A program made the position numbers and the translations under genes. This document shows positions 6,941 to 15,626 of a stretch of 28,098 bases of DNA, piece after piece (positions within the stretch are counted from its first letter, which is position 1; every line of letters starts with the position of its first letter). This DNA comes from Deinococcus apachensis DSM 19763 (lineage in GTDB: Bacteria; Deinococcota; Deinococci; Deinococcales; Deinococcaceae). The notes below the pieces were generated by a model that did no database searches, was not told the DNA's origin, and worked only from the letters and a program-made list of their open reading frames with translations. The DNA lies in contig NZ_KB906423.1 of assembly GCF_000381345.1 (NCBI RefSeq), positions 1 to 28,098 of the forward strand. Reading direction: 5' to 3'.

Positions 6941-7876
6941 TCAGGCGGGCTCCTCCACCCCGAGAAGCCCCCGCCGGATCAGGGAATCGAAGGTAGCCCC
7001 ACTGCTCAGCACCCTGCGCAGGGCCCGAACGGCTGGCCGCCGCCCCACCCCGGGCATCAGGACGGCCCCGAGAGGTCGGCGCTGCTCCACGGGCAGGGGA
7101 CGCAGCGCCACCCCCGCGGGCAGCGGCTCCACGGCCAGCCGGGGCAGGATCGAGAACCCCGCGCCACGCCCGACCAACCCGAGAATGGACGAGTCCTCGC
7201 GCAATTGCATCGCCGCTTGATGGCGAAATCCGTTCCTCGCGCACGCCTCGGTGACTCCGCGGGCGCCCGAGCAGTGCAGCGCGATGTACGGCACAGCGGA
7301 GAGCTCTTCCCAGGAGGGCTGGGGCGGGAGGTCCAACGCTTCCGGCACAACCAGGACATAAGGGTCGCTGGCCAGCGGCCACACCTGCAACCGGCCACTG
7401 ACCGGCAGATGGGCGATGCCCAGGTCGGCCTGACCCGACAGCACGGCCCGCTCGACGTCTTCGCGTTCCAGGCAGCCGTCGTCCACCTCGACCCGTACCA
7501 GGGGGTGCTCGGCCGCCAGGTGCTGGAGCACGGCGGGCAGCAGGTGCGTGGCGACGCTGCGGAAGCAGGCCACCCGCACCGTGCCCCGAACCTCCTCCTC
7601 GCCCGCCACCTGTGCGGGCAGCGTCTCCACCAGGGCCAGGATCTCCCGGGCCCGCAGCGTCACCCGTTCCCCCGCGGACGTCGGGCTCACCCCACGTCGC
7701 GTTCGGCTCAGCAGGGAAGTGCCCAGCCCCGCCTCCAGCGCGGCTACGGCGTGACTCAGGCCTGACTGGGTCACGCCCAGCTCGGCCGCCGCCGCACTGA
7801 AGCTGCCCAGGTCCACCACCCACACCAGCGCCCGCAGTTGCGCGAGGCTCGGCTGCCACCTGCTCTCACCTGTCAT
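6941..7876 (-). CDS. LysR-family transcriptional regulator
   Basis: The product has 311 residues from the ATG at 7876; a GTG at 7885 would add three. The N-terminal winged helix is clear (LGSFSAAAAELGVTQSGLSH, then AVAALEAGLGTSLLSRT). The C-terminal two-lobed ligand-binding domain begins near residue 90 (GTVRVACFRSVATHLLPAVL). It is divergent from the isochorismatase-like gene starting at 7954, the usual arrangement for a LysR protein and its target, so it probably controls that gene in response to a small molecule (inference). Neither start has a strong ribosome-binding site. It converges on the broken histidine phosphatase. Confidence 0.92.
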   Translation of the reverse strand: MTGESRWQPSLAQLRALVWVVDLGSFSAAAAELGVTQSGLSHAVAALEAGLGTSLLSRTRRGVSPTSAGERVTLRAREILALVETLPAQVAGEEEVRGTVRVACFRSVATHLLPAVLQHLAAEHPLVRVEVDDGCLEREDVERAVLSGQADLGIAHLPVSGRLQVWPLASDPYVLVVPEALDLPPQPSWEELSAVPYIALHCSGARGVTEACARNGFRHQAAMQLREDSSILGLVGRGAGFSILPRLAVEPLPAGVALRPLPVEQRRPLGAVLMPGVGRRPAVRALRRVLSSGATFDSLIRRGLLGVEEPA

Positions 7877-7941
7877 CGAATTCACTCATATCACGGCGGG
7901 ACGCATGACCGGCTTCGGTGGTCCGCGAACGGCGCGTCACC

Positions 7942-7947
7942 TACCCT
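7942..7947 (+). promoter_or_regulatory. Putative -10 box, leaderless isochorismatase-like gene
   Basis: TACCCT ends 6 nt before the ATG at 7954, and no Shine-Dalgarno site is present. The LysR regulator would bind in this divergent interval. Confidence 0.4.
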
Positions 7948-7953
7948 CGGGGC

Positions 7954-8565
7954 ATGGACGTGACTACCACCGCGCTGCTCGTCATCGACGTTCAGGAAGG
8001 GTTCCACCTGCTCGAACGGGGCAGCGCCTCCCGCAACAACCCTCAAGCCGAGGAGAACATCGCGCGTCTCCTCGGGGCCTTCCGCGCAGCGGGAGCACGA
8101 GTCGTTCACACCCGTCATGCGTCCACCAGCCCGGACTCGCCCTTCCGCCCCGGCCAGCCCGGCTACCCGGTCATGCCGCTCGCCCGCGAACAGCCGGGGG
8201 AGCCCGTCATCGTCAAGCAGGTCAACAGCGCCTTTATCGGCACGCCGCTGGAGGCGCATCTGCGGGCGGCGGGGATCACCACCGTGGTGATCTGCGGCGC
8301 GACGACCAATCACTGCGTGGAGACCACCACACGCATGGCGGGCAACCTCGGCTTCGAGACATTCCTGGTTGAGGACGCCACCTGGACCTTCGGCCGCACC
8401 GGCCCGGACGGCACGACGTACACCGCCGAGCAGGTGCAGGCGATGACGATGGCCAACCTGAGCGGGGAGTTCGCCCGGATCGTCGTGACCGGGGAGGTGC
8501 TCGCCCGGTTGACGCCCTCCTGGAGCGCACCATCGACACCTGTTCCGCACCTGCCCGCTCGCTGA
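7954..8565 (+). CDS. Isochorismatase-family cysteine hydrolase
   Basis: The product has 203 residues. The start is placed at MDVTTTALLVIDVQEGF because the family fold begins with this beta-strand; the 12 codons upstream are arginine-rich and overlap the promoter. The catalytic triad is visible: Asp in VIDVQ, Lys in IVKQVNSAF and Cys in TNHCVETTTR. The cis-peptide region GATTNHC is standard. Relatives hydrolyse isochorismate, nicotinamide or other amides; the substrate is not determined here. It is divergent from a LysR regulator. Confidence 0.9.
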   Translation: MDVTTTALLVIDVQEGFHLLERGSASRNNPQAEENIARLLGAFRAAGARVVHTRHASTSPDSPFRPGQPGYPVMPLAREQPGEPVIVKQVNSAFIGTPLEAHLRAAGITTVVICGATTNHCVETTTRMAGNLGFETFLVEDATWTFGRTGPDGTTYTAEQVQAMTMANLSGEFARIVVTGEVLARLTPSWSAPSTPVPHLPAR

Positions 8566-8774
8566 TTTCAGCATGGGCATTCCGCCTGGCCCTGCCCGCG
8601 TGGCGCCGATTGAGCCCCTCCTCCTCTCGCCCCTCGTTTGTAAGTGAGCGTGGAGCCGGAATTCAGGGCTGGACCATCCCTGTCTAACCGAACCCCACCA
8701 ACCCGCTGCTCTCCCCGGCTTTTGGAGCAGTCCGCTGCCCCAGAAGCGCTGCACCCTGATCACCGAGGAAACCC

Positions 8775-9428
8775 ATGCACATCCTGATCGTCCATGTCCA
8801 CCCCGAACCGCAGTCTTTCAACGCCGCGCTCACTCATACTGCCGTTCACACCCTGGAGGCCCTCGGGCACACAGTGGAGGTGTCCGACCTGTACGCCCTC
8901 GGCTTCAATCCAGTGGCGGGTCGAAACGATGTCACGCAGGCGGCCGACCCGGCGTTCCTGCATCTTCAGCGCGAACAGAAGGCGGCCTTCGAGAGAGGGA
9001 CCACCGCTCCGGACATCGTGGCGGAGCAACGGAAGCTGACCCGCGCCGAACTGGTCATCTTCCAGTTTCCCGTCTGGTGGCGTTCGGCGCCCGCCCTGCT
9101 CAAGGGCTGGTTCGACCGGGTGCTCACGGTGGGCTATGCCTACGGGGCGGGCAGGGTATACGCCACGGGTGGCCTGAGCGGCCGACGGGCCCTGCTCTCG
9201 GTCACGTTCGGAAGCCCCACCAGCCCGGAGGAGGCCCGGGAAGTGCTGCACCAGATGCAGGACGGCGTCCTCGCCTTTGTCGGCTTCGAGGTTCTGCCGC
9301 CGTTCGTGGTGGGCGGCCCGCGCAGCCTGACCGTGGAGGAGCGGCAGGCGGAACTGGAGCGCTACCGGGACACTCTCGCCCACCTTGCCCTGGGCGCGCC
9401 GCTTGAACGGTCGCTCGCGTTGTCCTGA
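8775..9428 (+). CDS. NAD(P)H-dependent FMN/FAD oxidoreductase (NQO1/MdaB-like flavodoxin fold)
   Basis: The product has 217 residues. GAGGAAA lies just upstream of the ATG. It begins MHILIVHVHPEPQSFNAAL, the phosphate-binding loop of the flavodoxin-like quinone reductases. It continues with VEVSDLYALGFNPV and with FQFPVWWRSAPALLKGWFDR, the family hallmark that frames the flavin and quinone site. Members reduce quinones by two electrons and protect against oxidative stress. It starts a plus-strand run with the next two genes, which are spaced closely enough for co-transcription. Confidence 0.9.
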   Translation: MHILIVHVHPEPQSFNAALTHTAVHTLEALGHTVEVSDLYALGFNPVAGRNDVTQAADPAFLHLQREQKAAFERGTTAPDIVAEQRKLTRAELVIFQFPVWWRSAPALLKGWFDRVLTVGYAYGAGRVYATGGLSGRRALLSVTFGSPTSPEEAREVLHQMQDGVLAFVGFEVLPPFVVGGPRSLTVEERQAELERYRDTLAHLALGAPLERSLALS

Positions 9429-9472
9429 CCCAGCGTCACCGTTTGCCTGCTGGTTACCCCCGGAGCATCCCT

Positions 9473-9970
9473 ATGCCTGACCTTGAACCTGTGGTTCCTT
9501 CCTTAAAGTCCGCCCCTGAAACCTTGACCCTGCACGTGATCGGCACGGTCCATTCCCCCATTCAGGAAGGCGTGGATACCGATTGGGGCCGGGTCGAATC
9601 CACCGTCGAACTGAGACCGGACCTTGAGAGCGCCCTCCAGAGCCTCAACGCCTTCTCCCACGTCCTCATCGTGTTCTACATGCACGAGAGCACCTTTTCT
9701 CCGGAAGACCTCGTCCGTCATCCTCAGGGGCGCATTCACCTGCCCCGGGTCGGGATTTTCGCTCAGCGCGCCAAGCACCGGCCGAATCCCATCGGCATCA
9801 CGGCCGTCGAACTGCTGGGGGTCGACGGCCATCGTCTTCGGGTCCGCGGCTTGGATGCCATTCACGGCACGCCCGTCCTGGACGTCAAGCCCTACTTCCC
9901 GTGGTTCGACCGCAGGGACCAGGTACGCACACCGGAGTGGTGCGACGAACTCATGCGAACGTATTTCTGA
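9473..9970 (+). CDS. TrmO-like tRNA (t6A37) N6-methyltransferase
   Basis: The product has 165 residues. The ATG at 9473 has GGAG 7 nt upstream; a TTG at 9443 is less likely. It has the single-domain TsaA/TrmO beta-barrel signature: LHVIGTVHSP near the start, FAQRAKHRPNPIGITAVELL in the SAM-binding part and LDAIHGTPVLDVKPYFP near the end. The family uses S-adenosylmethionine to methylate N6-threonylcarbamoyladenosine at tRNA position 37. Substrate specificity in this organism is inferred from the family. It lies between two unrelated genes and nothing in the context suggests another role. Confidence 0.88.
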   Translation: MPDLEPVVPSLKSAPETLTLHVIGTVHSPIQEGVDTDWGRVESTVELRPDLESALQSLNAFSHVLIVFYMHESTFSPEDLVRHPQGRIHLPRVGIFAQRAKHRPNPIGITAVELLGVDGHRLRVRGLDAIHGTPVLDVKPYFPWFDRRDQVRTPEWCDELMRTYF

Positions 9971-10030
9971 GATTATTCCTCCCGGCGTAGCGCAAGTTGG
10001 CCGCGCTCCGCTCCTCAGAAAGGATTGCTC

Positions 10031-11179
10031 ATGACCCCCACCCCCCGCCGTTCAGACCTCGATTGGCTGCGCGTCGGCGCCATTGTCCTGCTGCTGTTCT
10101 TCCACAGTGCCCGCGTCTTCGACCTGAGCGAGGCGTTCTATGTCCAGAACGACCAGCGCAGCGCCCTGCTCACCTACGGCCTGATCGGCTTCTTCGGCCG
10201 CTGGGGCATGGAGCTGCTCTTCGTTATCTCAGGCATGGCCTCCTGGTATGCCCTAAGTGGCCGGAGCGGGAGGACGTACCTGCGGGACCGCTGGAGCCGT
10301 CTCGGCCTCCCCTTCCTGTTCGGGGTGCTGGTCCTCGTGCCGCCGCAGGGCTACTTCGCGCAGTTGCAGCAGTCCGGGGCGCCCACCGCCTCCTACCCCG
10401 CGTTCCTGGGCCGGTACTTCACGGACTGGTCGGACCTGAGCGGCTACCCCGGGAGCTTCACGCCCGCGCACCTGTGGTTCCTACTGTTCCTGCTGGCGTA
10501 CTCGGCCCTGGCCCTGCCCTTCTTCCACTGGTGGAAGGCTCCGGCACGTGCTCCACTTCGGGAAACCCTGGCGTCAACGTTTCGGGGCCGGGGCAGCCTG
10601 CTGATCTGGAGTCTTCCGCTCGCGCTGGCGGCCGCCCTCCCGGGTGTGGGGGGCAAGAATTTGACGGGGTACCTGCTGTACTTCGTGTTCGGCTACCTCC
10701 TCGCCGCCACGCCCAAGTATCAGCGGACCATCGACCGGGACCGCCAGCTCTTCGCCCTCGTGGGGCTGGGGAGCTGGGCGGCCCTCACAGCAGCGTGGGT
10801 ACTGGGCCTTAGCCCTGCGGACGGTTCCGTCGGGGACCTTCTCACGCACCTGCTGCGGACGCTGTGCGCCTGGTCCTCTGTGCTCGCCCTGCTGGGTTAC
10901 GCGCACACCCACCTGAGGGTGTCCCGTACCTGGCTGGCCCGGGCGAACGAGGCGGCCTTCCCGGTGTACATCGTCCACCAGACGGTGCTGGTGGCCGCGG
11001 CATTCTTCCTCGTGCGCCTCCACCTGCCCCTCAGTCTCAAGTACCTGCTGGTCGTGCTGGCTACCTTTGCGGGTTCCCTGGCCGCGTACGCCGTGGTGCA
11101 GGCGTTCGATCCCCTGCGCGTCCTGTTCGGTCTCCGCCGCCGTGAGAGGCGGAGGGTCACCCCCGCGCTGGAGGCGTAG
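10031..11179 (+). CDS. Membrane acyltransferase (Acyl_transf_3/OpgC-like)
   Basis: The product has 382 residues. The ATG at 10031 has AAAGGA upstream; a TTG two codons earlier is rejected. It opens RRSDLDWLRVGAIVLLLFFH, where the conserved histidine after the first helix is expected for acyltransferase-3 proteins. Then come ELLFVISGMASWYAL and a basic loop, RTYLRDRWSRLGLPFLFGV, another family hallmark. About ten membrane helices are visible. Members transfer acyl groups onto extracellular sugars or polysaccharides; the acceptor is unknown. The C-terminus ends in a basic cytoplasmic tail. Confidence 0.87.
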   Translation: MTPTPRRSDLDWLRVGAIVLLLFFHSARVFDLSEAFYVQNDQRSALLTYGLIGFFGRWGMELLFVISGMASWYALSGRSGRTYLRDRWSRLGLPFLFGVLVLVPPQGYFAQLQQSGAPTASYPAFLGRYFTDWSDLSGYPGSFTPAHLWFLLFLLAYSALALPFFHWWKAPARAPLRETLASTFRGRGSLLIWSLPLALAAALPGVGGKNLTGYLLYFVFGYLLAATPKYQRTIDRDRQLFALVGLGSWAALTAAWVLGLSPADGSVGDLLTHLLRTLCAWSSVLALLGYAHTHLRVSRTWLARANEAAFPVYIVHQTVLVAAAFFLVRLHLPLSLKYLLVVLATFAGSLAAYAVVQAFDPLRVLFGLRRRERRRVTPALEA

Positions 11180-11219
11180 CTCGGTCTGAAACGCTCCTGG
11201 CGAGACCAACGTTTGACCT

Positions 11220-11251
11220 TCCCTCCGCAACCCGGACGCGGTGTGGAGGGA
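11220..11251. terminator. Possible hairpin between convergent genes
   Basis: TCCCTCC (11220-11226) and GGAGGGA (11245-11251) form a 7-bp stem with an 18-nt loop between the convergent acyltransferase and regulator genes. There is no T-run on either strand, so it is a weak candidate. Confidence 0.25.
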
Positions 11252-11254
11252 GCT

Positions 11255-11965
11255 TCAACTGGCCTCACGGGAACTGTCGTGCAGGGGCGGGGGAGTCACG
11301 AGTGGCGTGAGGGCGAGGTGGGCCAGCAGGCGCAGTTCGCCCGGCTCGTCCACGCTGATCCGGGCGTACTTCTCCAGCAGGTCCTCCAGTTCACGCTGAA
11401 AAGCCTTGCCCTGAGCCCGGGACAGGCGCAAGCCCCCGTGCCATGTGTCCATCAGGGGTGGCCATTCGTCTCCCCGCGTATCCACCCGGCTCCCATCGGG
11501 AAACGCGAGGTGGGTTCGCACTCGTCCGGTTTCCCCCGCGGCGTCGCGAAAGACACGGACGCCGATGTCGAGGTCCCGCGCCCGCATCACGGCCACGCTG
11601 TTGCTGACGAGGACGTGCCCGAGGGGTGCGCTGAGCGCCCGGACCAGGTCCTCCAGGGCGGCGGCACCGGTCGCGGCAAACGGTACGAAGAACTCGTCCG
11701 CACTCGCGCGGTACACCTTCACGGCCTTGCCCTGACGGCGCTCCTCACGGACGACGCGCAGCAGGCCCAGAGAGACCAGGCGCTCGACGCGGTACAGCAG
11801 GCTGTTGGCTTTCACGCCGAGTTCCCGCGCCGCGCGGGCCACCGTGCAATCGCGCCGCAGGAAGGGCGCGAGGAAGCGTTGCGCCTCCAGGTCCACCAGC
11901 CACGTACCCGCCGCCTCGTCCGTGATGACGGCGCGCCGGGGCCAATCCGAAAAATCCCCTGTCAT
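11255..11965 (-). CDS. Winged-helix transcriptional regulator (ArsR-like N-terminus)
   Basis: The product has 236 residues from the ATG at 11965; an ATG at 11977 would add four. An N-terminal DNA-binding domain is visible: LEAQRFLAPFLRRDCTVARA, then ARELGVKANSLLYRVERLVS with a helix-turn-helix, and a wing rich in Arg/Lys. The C-terminal half (from about residue 95) has no motif I recognise. It is divergent from a CPBP protease gene with about 80 bp between, so that gene is its likely target (inference). TATGCT lies 7 nt before the ATG with no Shine-Dalgarno site, favouring 11965 as a leaderless start. Confidence 0.82.
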   Translation of the reverse strand: MTGDFSDWPRRAVITDEAAGTWLVDLEAQRFLAPFLRRDCTVARAARELGVKANSLLYRVERLVSLGLLRVVREERRQGKAVKVYRASADEFFVPFAATGAAALEDLVRALSAPLGHVLVSNSVAVMRARDLDIGVRVFRDAAGETGRVRTHLAFPDGSRVDTRGDEWPPLMDTWHGGLRLSRAQGKAFQRELEDLLEKYARISVDEPGELRLLAHLALTPLVTPPPLHDSSREAS

Positions 11966-11972
11966 TTCACCC

Positions 11973-11978
11973 AGCATA
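11973..11978 (-). promoter_or_regulatory. Putative -10 box of the leaderless winged-helix regulator
   Basis: TATGCT on the minus strand, 7 nt from the ATG at 11965. It overlaps the alternative start at 11977, which would exclude that start if the box is real. Confidence 0.45.
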
Positions 11979-12045
11979 GGGGGGAAGATCGGCGGTCGCG
12001 CGCGCCCGTGGCGAGTTACGGTCTGGCGCGCCAGAGAGGTCCCCC

Positions 12046-12888
12046 ATGTTCAAATTCCCCACAAACCGTCTGCGCGTATCCGTCTTCCTCGCCGTGCTCA
12101 GCCTGCTGAGCGGCCTTGTTCTGCTGGTTCCGGGCAGCCCACCGGGACTGTATATGCTGGTGCCCGCGGTCACGACGGTGCTGCTGATGGTCGTGTTCAC
12201 GCGGGACGGGTGGCGGCGCGAGGGCTGGCGGCAACTGGGCTTCGGGCGGCTGCGCTCATCGGCGGGCGTCCTCCTCCCGGCTCTCCTCGTCCCTCTCGTG
12301 GTCGTGAGTGTGGGGTACCTGGCCCTGCCGGTGCTGGGCGCCGCAGTTCTGAAGTCTGGGCAGGGGTGGGCGGCCCTGGCCATCAGTCTTCTCGGGCTGG
12401 TCCCCGCGGCCACCCTGAGTGCCCTGCTGGAGGAGGTGGGCTGGCGCGGCTACCTGCTGCCGAAGCTCGCCGGTCTAGGGAGCGTGGCGGCGGGCTGGAC
12501 TCTGGGCCTGATCTGGGCCGCCTGGCACCTGCCTCTGATGCTGGTGGGCTCGTACCACGGCGGTGAGGGGCTGGACTGGACCCTGCTCCTCTTCGTGCTG
12601 ACGGTCGTGGCGTTCGGTTTTCTCGCCAATGAGCTGCGCATGCAGACTGGGAGCATCTGGCCCGCCGCCCTGCTGCACGGCGCGCACAATGCCGCGTGGC
12701 ACGTGTGGCGCGAGGTACCCCAGGAAGGGCACGCGGCTCTGGTGAATCTGGTGGCCGGGGAGAAGGGCCTGGTGACCCTGGCCCTGTATGGAGCCGCCGC
12801 GGTGGCGGTCTGTCTCCTGCCCGGCATGTGGACCGCCCGCTATCGCCTGAACGCTGGGACACGGTCATCCACCCGACTCTGGACCTGA
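12046..12888 (+). CDS. CPBP-family intramembrane metalloprotease
   Basis: The product has 280 residues with about eight membrane helices. GAGAGG lies upstream of the ATG. The conserved motifs are present: LLEEVGWRGYLLPKL (E129, E130, R134), IWAAWHLPLML (H161) and LLHGAHNAAW (H211, N215). These form the metal and active site of CAAX-prenyl-protease-like/Abi proteins. Bacterial members cleave or process membrane proteins and peptides and some protect against bacteriocins; the target here is unknown. It is divergent from a winged-helix regulator. Confidence 0.92.
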   Translation: MFKFPTNRLRVSVFLAVLSLLSGLVLLVPGSPPGLYMLVPAVTTVLLMVVFTRDGWRREGWRQLGFGRLRSSAGVLLPALLVPLVVVSVGYLALPVLGAAVLKSGQGWAALAISLLGLVPAATLSALLEEVGWRGYLLPKLAGLGSVAAGWTLGLIWAAWHLPLMLVGSYHGGEGLDWTLLLFVLTVVAFGFLANELRMQTGSIWPAALLHGAHNAAWHVWREVPQEGHAALVNLVAGEKGLVTLALYGAAAVAVCLLPGMWTARYRLNAGTRSSTRLWT

Positions 12889-13131
12889 AGGGGCGGCATG
12901 GCGCGGAAGGCACGGGTGAGGACCCAGTGTCAGCTTTCCTCCCGTGAGGATCTTTCCCTATGGCATCCAGGAGAGGTGTTCTCCCGGGCCGTTTCCTGGG
13001 CACCGAAGCCCACCGCGCTTAGCAGGTATATCCCGGCTGTCCGGTCGGCCCAGGACCCGCTACCTCAGGGGAGGGAGGAACGGGGCGCAGGCGTCCTCAA
13101 CCTCGGTTTTCCCAGCCTGCCGCCGCGGCGT

Positions 13132-13608
13132 TTACTTGGGCACACTCTCCGGTAGGAAGAACAACCGGGCGATAACCTCCCCGCCAATCACTTCCCCGCT
13201 CTTCTGGAAGCCCAGGCTCAGGTACAGCCCCTCTGCCGCCGTGTTCTCCGGTTTGTAGCCCAGCGCGAGCTGCCCGGCCCCCTTCGCCCGGACACGCGCA
13301 ATCACCTGCCGCATCGCCGCCCGGGCGTACCCGCGGCCCTGGTGGGCCTCGTCGATCATCAGCCGGTACACCCAGTACTGCCGGTCATCCTCGTCGAAGG
13401 CGTACAGCACGAAGCCCACAAGGTCCTCCCCGGCGTAGACCGCCAGCGGTGTTCCGCCAGTGAGGAACTGCGCTTCCGCCAGGCTGTAGAGGTTGGGGGC
13501 GACGAAGGCCCGCTGCTCGGGGGGCAGGCGCAGCCCCAGCACCTGCTCCCAGTTGTCGCGCGTCACGGGGCGCAGCTCGACTGTCGTGGCAAGGGACTGG
13601 GCCGTCAT
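13132..13608 (-). CDS. GNAT N-acetyltransferase (PaiA/BltD-like)
   Basis: The product has 158 residues. The acetyl-CoA loop reads MIDEAHQGRGYARAAMRQVI with the Q/R-x-x-G-x-G/A core. The motif-B end is ENTAAEGLYLSLGFQKSGEV. The strand order VELRPVTRDNWEQVLGLRL at the N-terminus and YAFDEDDRQYWVYRLMID before the loop resembles polyamine or small-amine acetyltransferases. Its ATG overlaps the stop of the upstream DJ-1 gene by 4 nt, so the two are probably co-translated. The amine substrate is not known. Confidence 0.9.
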   Translation of the reverse strand: MTAQSLATTVELRPVTRDNWEQVLGLRLPPEQRAFVAPNLYSLAEAQFLTGGTPLAVYAGEDLVGFVLYAFDEDDRQYWVYRLMIDEAHQGRGYARAAMRQVIARVRAKGAGQLALGYKPENTAAEGLYLSLGFQKSGEVIGGEVIARLFFLPESVPK

Positions 13609-14243
13609 CCCGACACCGCCTGTGCCCTGCCGATCTCGGCTTCCAGCCCGGGATTGCCCAGGCCACGGTAGAAGGTCCGCACACCCTGCACGTCGCGGAC
13701 CGCTCCCAGTGCCTGAGCCAGCGTCACGCCGAACTCCGCGAACGCGTGACCCTGCGCGGTGATGACATGGCCTGCGTGGACCACGTCACGGTAGGTGAAC
13801 CCCGCCTCGGGAAAGACCCCCAGGAAGGCCCGCTGCTGGGTATTGAAGGTCACCGTGTAAGGGATGCTGTCGAGCAGGCCCGCCAGACCCAGCACCAGCG
13901 GCCCGCCACAGATCGCGCCGATGACCTTGCCCTGGGCGTGCATGGCCCGCACGAAGACGTTCAGGGTGGGAACATCGGCGACGACACTCATGTCTGCGGC
14001 GCCGGGAATCAGGACGGCGGCGAACGCCTCGGGCTGGACGTCAGCCAGGGTCCGGTCGGGCAACACGCGCAGGCCACCTTCGCCTCGGATGGGATCGAGG
14101 GTCAGACCGACGTTGACGATGTCGTGGGTGCGGGCGAGCAGGGCCAGCGCCACGGTGACCTCGAACTCGGAGAAGCCGGGGTAGACGAGGAGGGCCAGTT
14201 GAGGCCGACCTGACTCAGAGGCGGTGGAATTGGGGATGGGCAC
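13605..14243 (-). CDS. DJ-1/PfpI-family protein
   Basis: The product has 212 residues from the GTG at 14243. The open frame extends to an ATG at 14336, but the extra 31 residues are arginine-rich and unlike the family. The domain starts QLALLVYPGFSEFEVTVALA and has the nucleophile elbow GAICGGPLVLGLAG with the reactive Cys. GHVITAQGHAFAEFGVTLAQ is the closing motif. This is the variant found as the N-terminal half of GlxA/AraC regulators, but no helix-turn-helix follows, so it is a stand-alone enzyme or sensor such as an isonitrile-hydratase-like protein. TAGGCT 7 nt upstream supports a leaderless GTG start. Confidence 0.85.
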   Translation of the reverse strand: MPIPNSTASESGRPQLALLVYPGFSEFEVTVALALLARTHDIVNVGLTLDPIRGEGGLRVLPDRTLADVQPEAFAAVLIPGAADMSVVADVPTLNVFVRAMHAQGKVIGAICGGPLVLGLAGLLDSIPYTVTFNTQQRAFLGVFPEAGFTYRDVVHAGHVITAQGHAFAEFGVTLAQALGAVRDVQGVRTFYRGLGNPGLEAEIGRAQAVSG

Positions 14244-14250
14244 GCCCGGC

Positions 14251-14256
14251 AGCCTA
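14251..14256 (-). promoter_or_regulatory. Putative -10 box of the leaderless DJ-1/GNAT pair
   Basis: TAGGCT on the minus strand ends 7 nt from the GTG at 14243. No ribosome-binding site lies between. Confidence 0.4.
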
Positions 14257-14433
14257 CTGTCCAGGTCAGACCTTGTGCTCCGCCTTTTGGCGCATCCCCG
14301 GACGTGGGGGCTCGTCAGCTGCAGTTTCCATTCCATGCTCTCAAAGCACGGGGAGCGCCCCGACCGACAGGTCGTCCCTCCACCTCAGCGCCCGCTCTCT
14401 CCAAGGAGGAGGAGCATTCGGTTCCCGTCCCCC

Positions 14434-15540
14434 TCAACCGGCACTAAGGGTCTGGACCATGGCGTCGAGCAGGGGGGCGTGGGCCGGGTTGCCCTGCACC
14501 ACCCAAACTGCGTCCCCGCGCAGCAGCACATACACCGGCCGCATGCCGTCCTCCCCCTTCACCAGCAGCCGCCAGGCCCGGCCTGAGGGGGTGTCTACAG
14601 TCCCCTCTACTTCCGGCGTGCCGTCCGTAAACGGCCGCAGCGCGTCGGGATGCAGCGTCAGCAGGGAACGGACGTACGCCGCGTCGTTCCCGGGTCCGTT
14701 CCCCGCCCGGGCATACTTCTGAGCCTGCATCACCGTCACGGCGTCCATCGCGCCCAGTTCCAGCACCTCGACCCGCCCGGGGGACTCGCGCACGGTTTCA
14801 CCCCGCAGGTACCGGAAGCGGAGCTGGCCCTCGTGGGTTGCGCTCAGGTCGCGCTCGCTGACATTTGCCCAGTACGGCAGGGGGGAGGTCACAGCCTTCA
14901 CCCGCCCATCCAGCGTGCCCACCAGCAGCACCAGGCCAGACTCGGTGATCAGCCGGTCCTGGGCGGGGACGGTGATGCTCGCCCCACTCGCCGTCTTCAC
15001 CCGCATCTGGGGCTGATGCCAGACGGCGGGCATCACGAAGGACAGGGTGACCGTGCCGTCCGCACCCACGGTGCCACCCGACACCGGCCGACCTGCGCCC
15101 GCGTTCGGCACTCCCAACCGGGCGACCACCCGGACCCGCGGGGGGAGGCCGCTGGCGCGGACAGTGACCGGCGTGTTCCCCCGCAGTTCTCCGGCGGGCA
15201 CGAAGGCCCGGGGCTCGGGTTGCCGAGCGGCGCGGGTGACCTGCCACGGTCCGTCCCCCCCTCGCGTCAGGGTGACGTACAAGGTGGGGGCGCGCCCGAC
15301 CAGCTTGTATTCCCTGGAGTTCACGGTCCATAGCGGTTGCCGGTATGGAACGACGGTCCCGCCCGTTGCCTGGTGCAGCAGGGCGCGGTCGGAGCCCGGC
15401 AGACGAGAAGCCCGGCAGGGGGTGTCGGTGGTGACTACGGCGGCGCAGGTCAGCGTCGGCTCGGGTTCGAGTTGCGGCCCGATGGCGAGGGCGGGTGTGG
15501 CCGCAACGAGGAGGAAAATCAGGATTCGGGCGAACGACAT
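14434..15540 (-). CDS. Secreted CX9C protein of unknown function (paralogue of 322-1440)
   Basis: The product has 368 residues. AAAGGA precedes the ATG, followed by a signal peptide (MSFARILIFLLVAATPALA). The only cysteines are C32 and C42 (CX9C), as in the first copy. Further shared blocks are VVPYRQPLWTVNSREYKLVG (compare VLPFRQPLWAGNLREYKLVG), LYVTLTRG, PEPRAFVPAGELR, VRASGLPP, DAAYVRSLLTLHPDALR and the end LLDAMVQTL. The two genes are also alike at DNA level at the 3' end (GGACCATGGCGTCGAGCAG on the plus strand). No known domain is recognised. Here the neighbour is a small ORF, not a transporter, so the context is different from that of its paralogue. Confidence 0.87.
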   Translation of the reverse strand: MSFARILIFLLVAATPALAIGPQLEPEPTLTCAAVVTTDTPCRASRLPGSDRALLHQATGGTVVPYRQPLWTVNSREYKLVGRAPTLYVTLTRGGDGPWQVTRAARQPEPRAFVPAGELRGNTPVTVRASGLPPRVRVVARLGVPNAGAGRPVSGGTVGADGTVTLSFVMPAVWHQPQMRVKTASGASITVPAQDRLITESGLVLLVGTLDGRVKAVTSPLPYWANVSERDLSATHEGQLRFRYLRGETVRESPGRVEVLELGAMDAVTVMQAQKYARAGNGPGNDAAYVRSLLTLHPDALRPFTDGTPEVEGTVDTPSGRAWRLLVKGEDGMRPVYVLLRGDAVWVVQGNPAHAPLLDAMVQTLSAG

Positions 15541-15586
15541 GACGGGGATCCTTTCAGGATGAGGTGAAGGGCTTCTGACCAGGAAA

Positions 15587-15613
15587 CGGCCCCTCCACTC
15601 CCGGAAGGGGCCG
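15587..15613 (-). terminator. Terminator-like hairpin between the small ORF and the secreted-protein gene
   Basis: CGGCCCCT (15587-15594) and AGGGGCCG (15606-15613) form a perfect 8-bp GC-rich stem with an 11-nt loop. On the minus strand it is followed by a short TTT. It lies 13 nt past the small ORF stop and could end that transcript or attenuate expression of the next gene. Confidence 0.55.
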
Positions 15614-15626
15614 CCAATCGGTGGTG

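Noticed and set aside
6354..7859. 501-residue minus-strand open frame
   Set aside because: It covers the LysR gene and the histidine phosphatase in a shadow frame, with Ala/Gly/Arg-rich composition and no motif.
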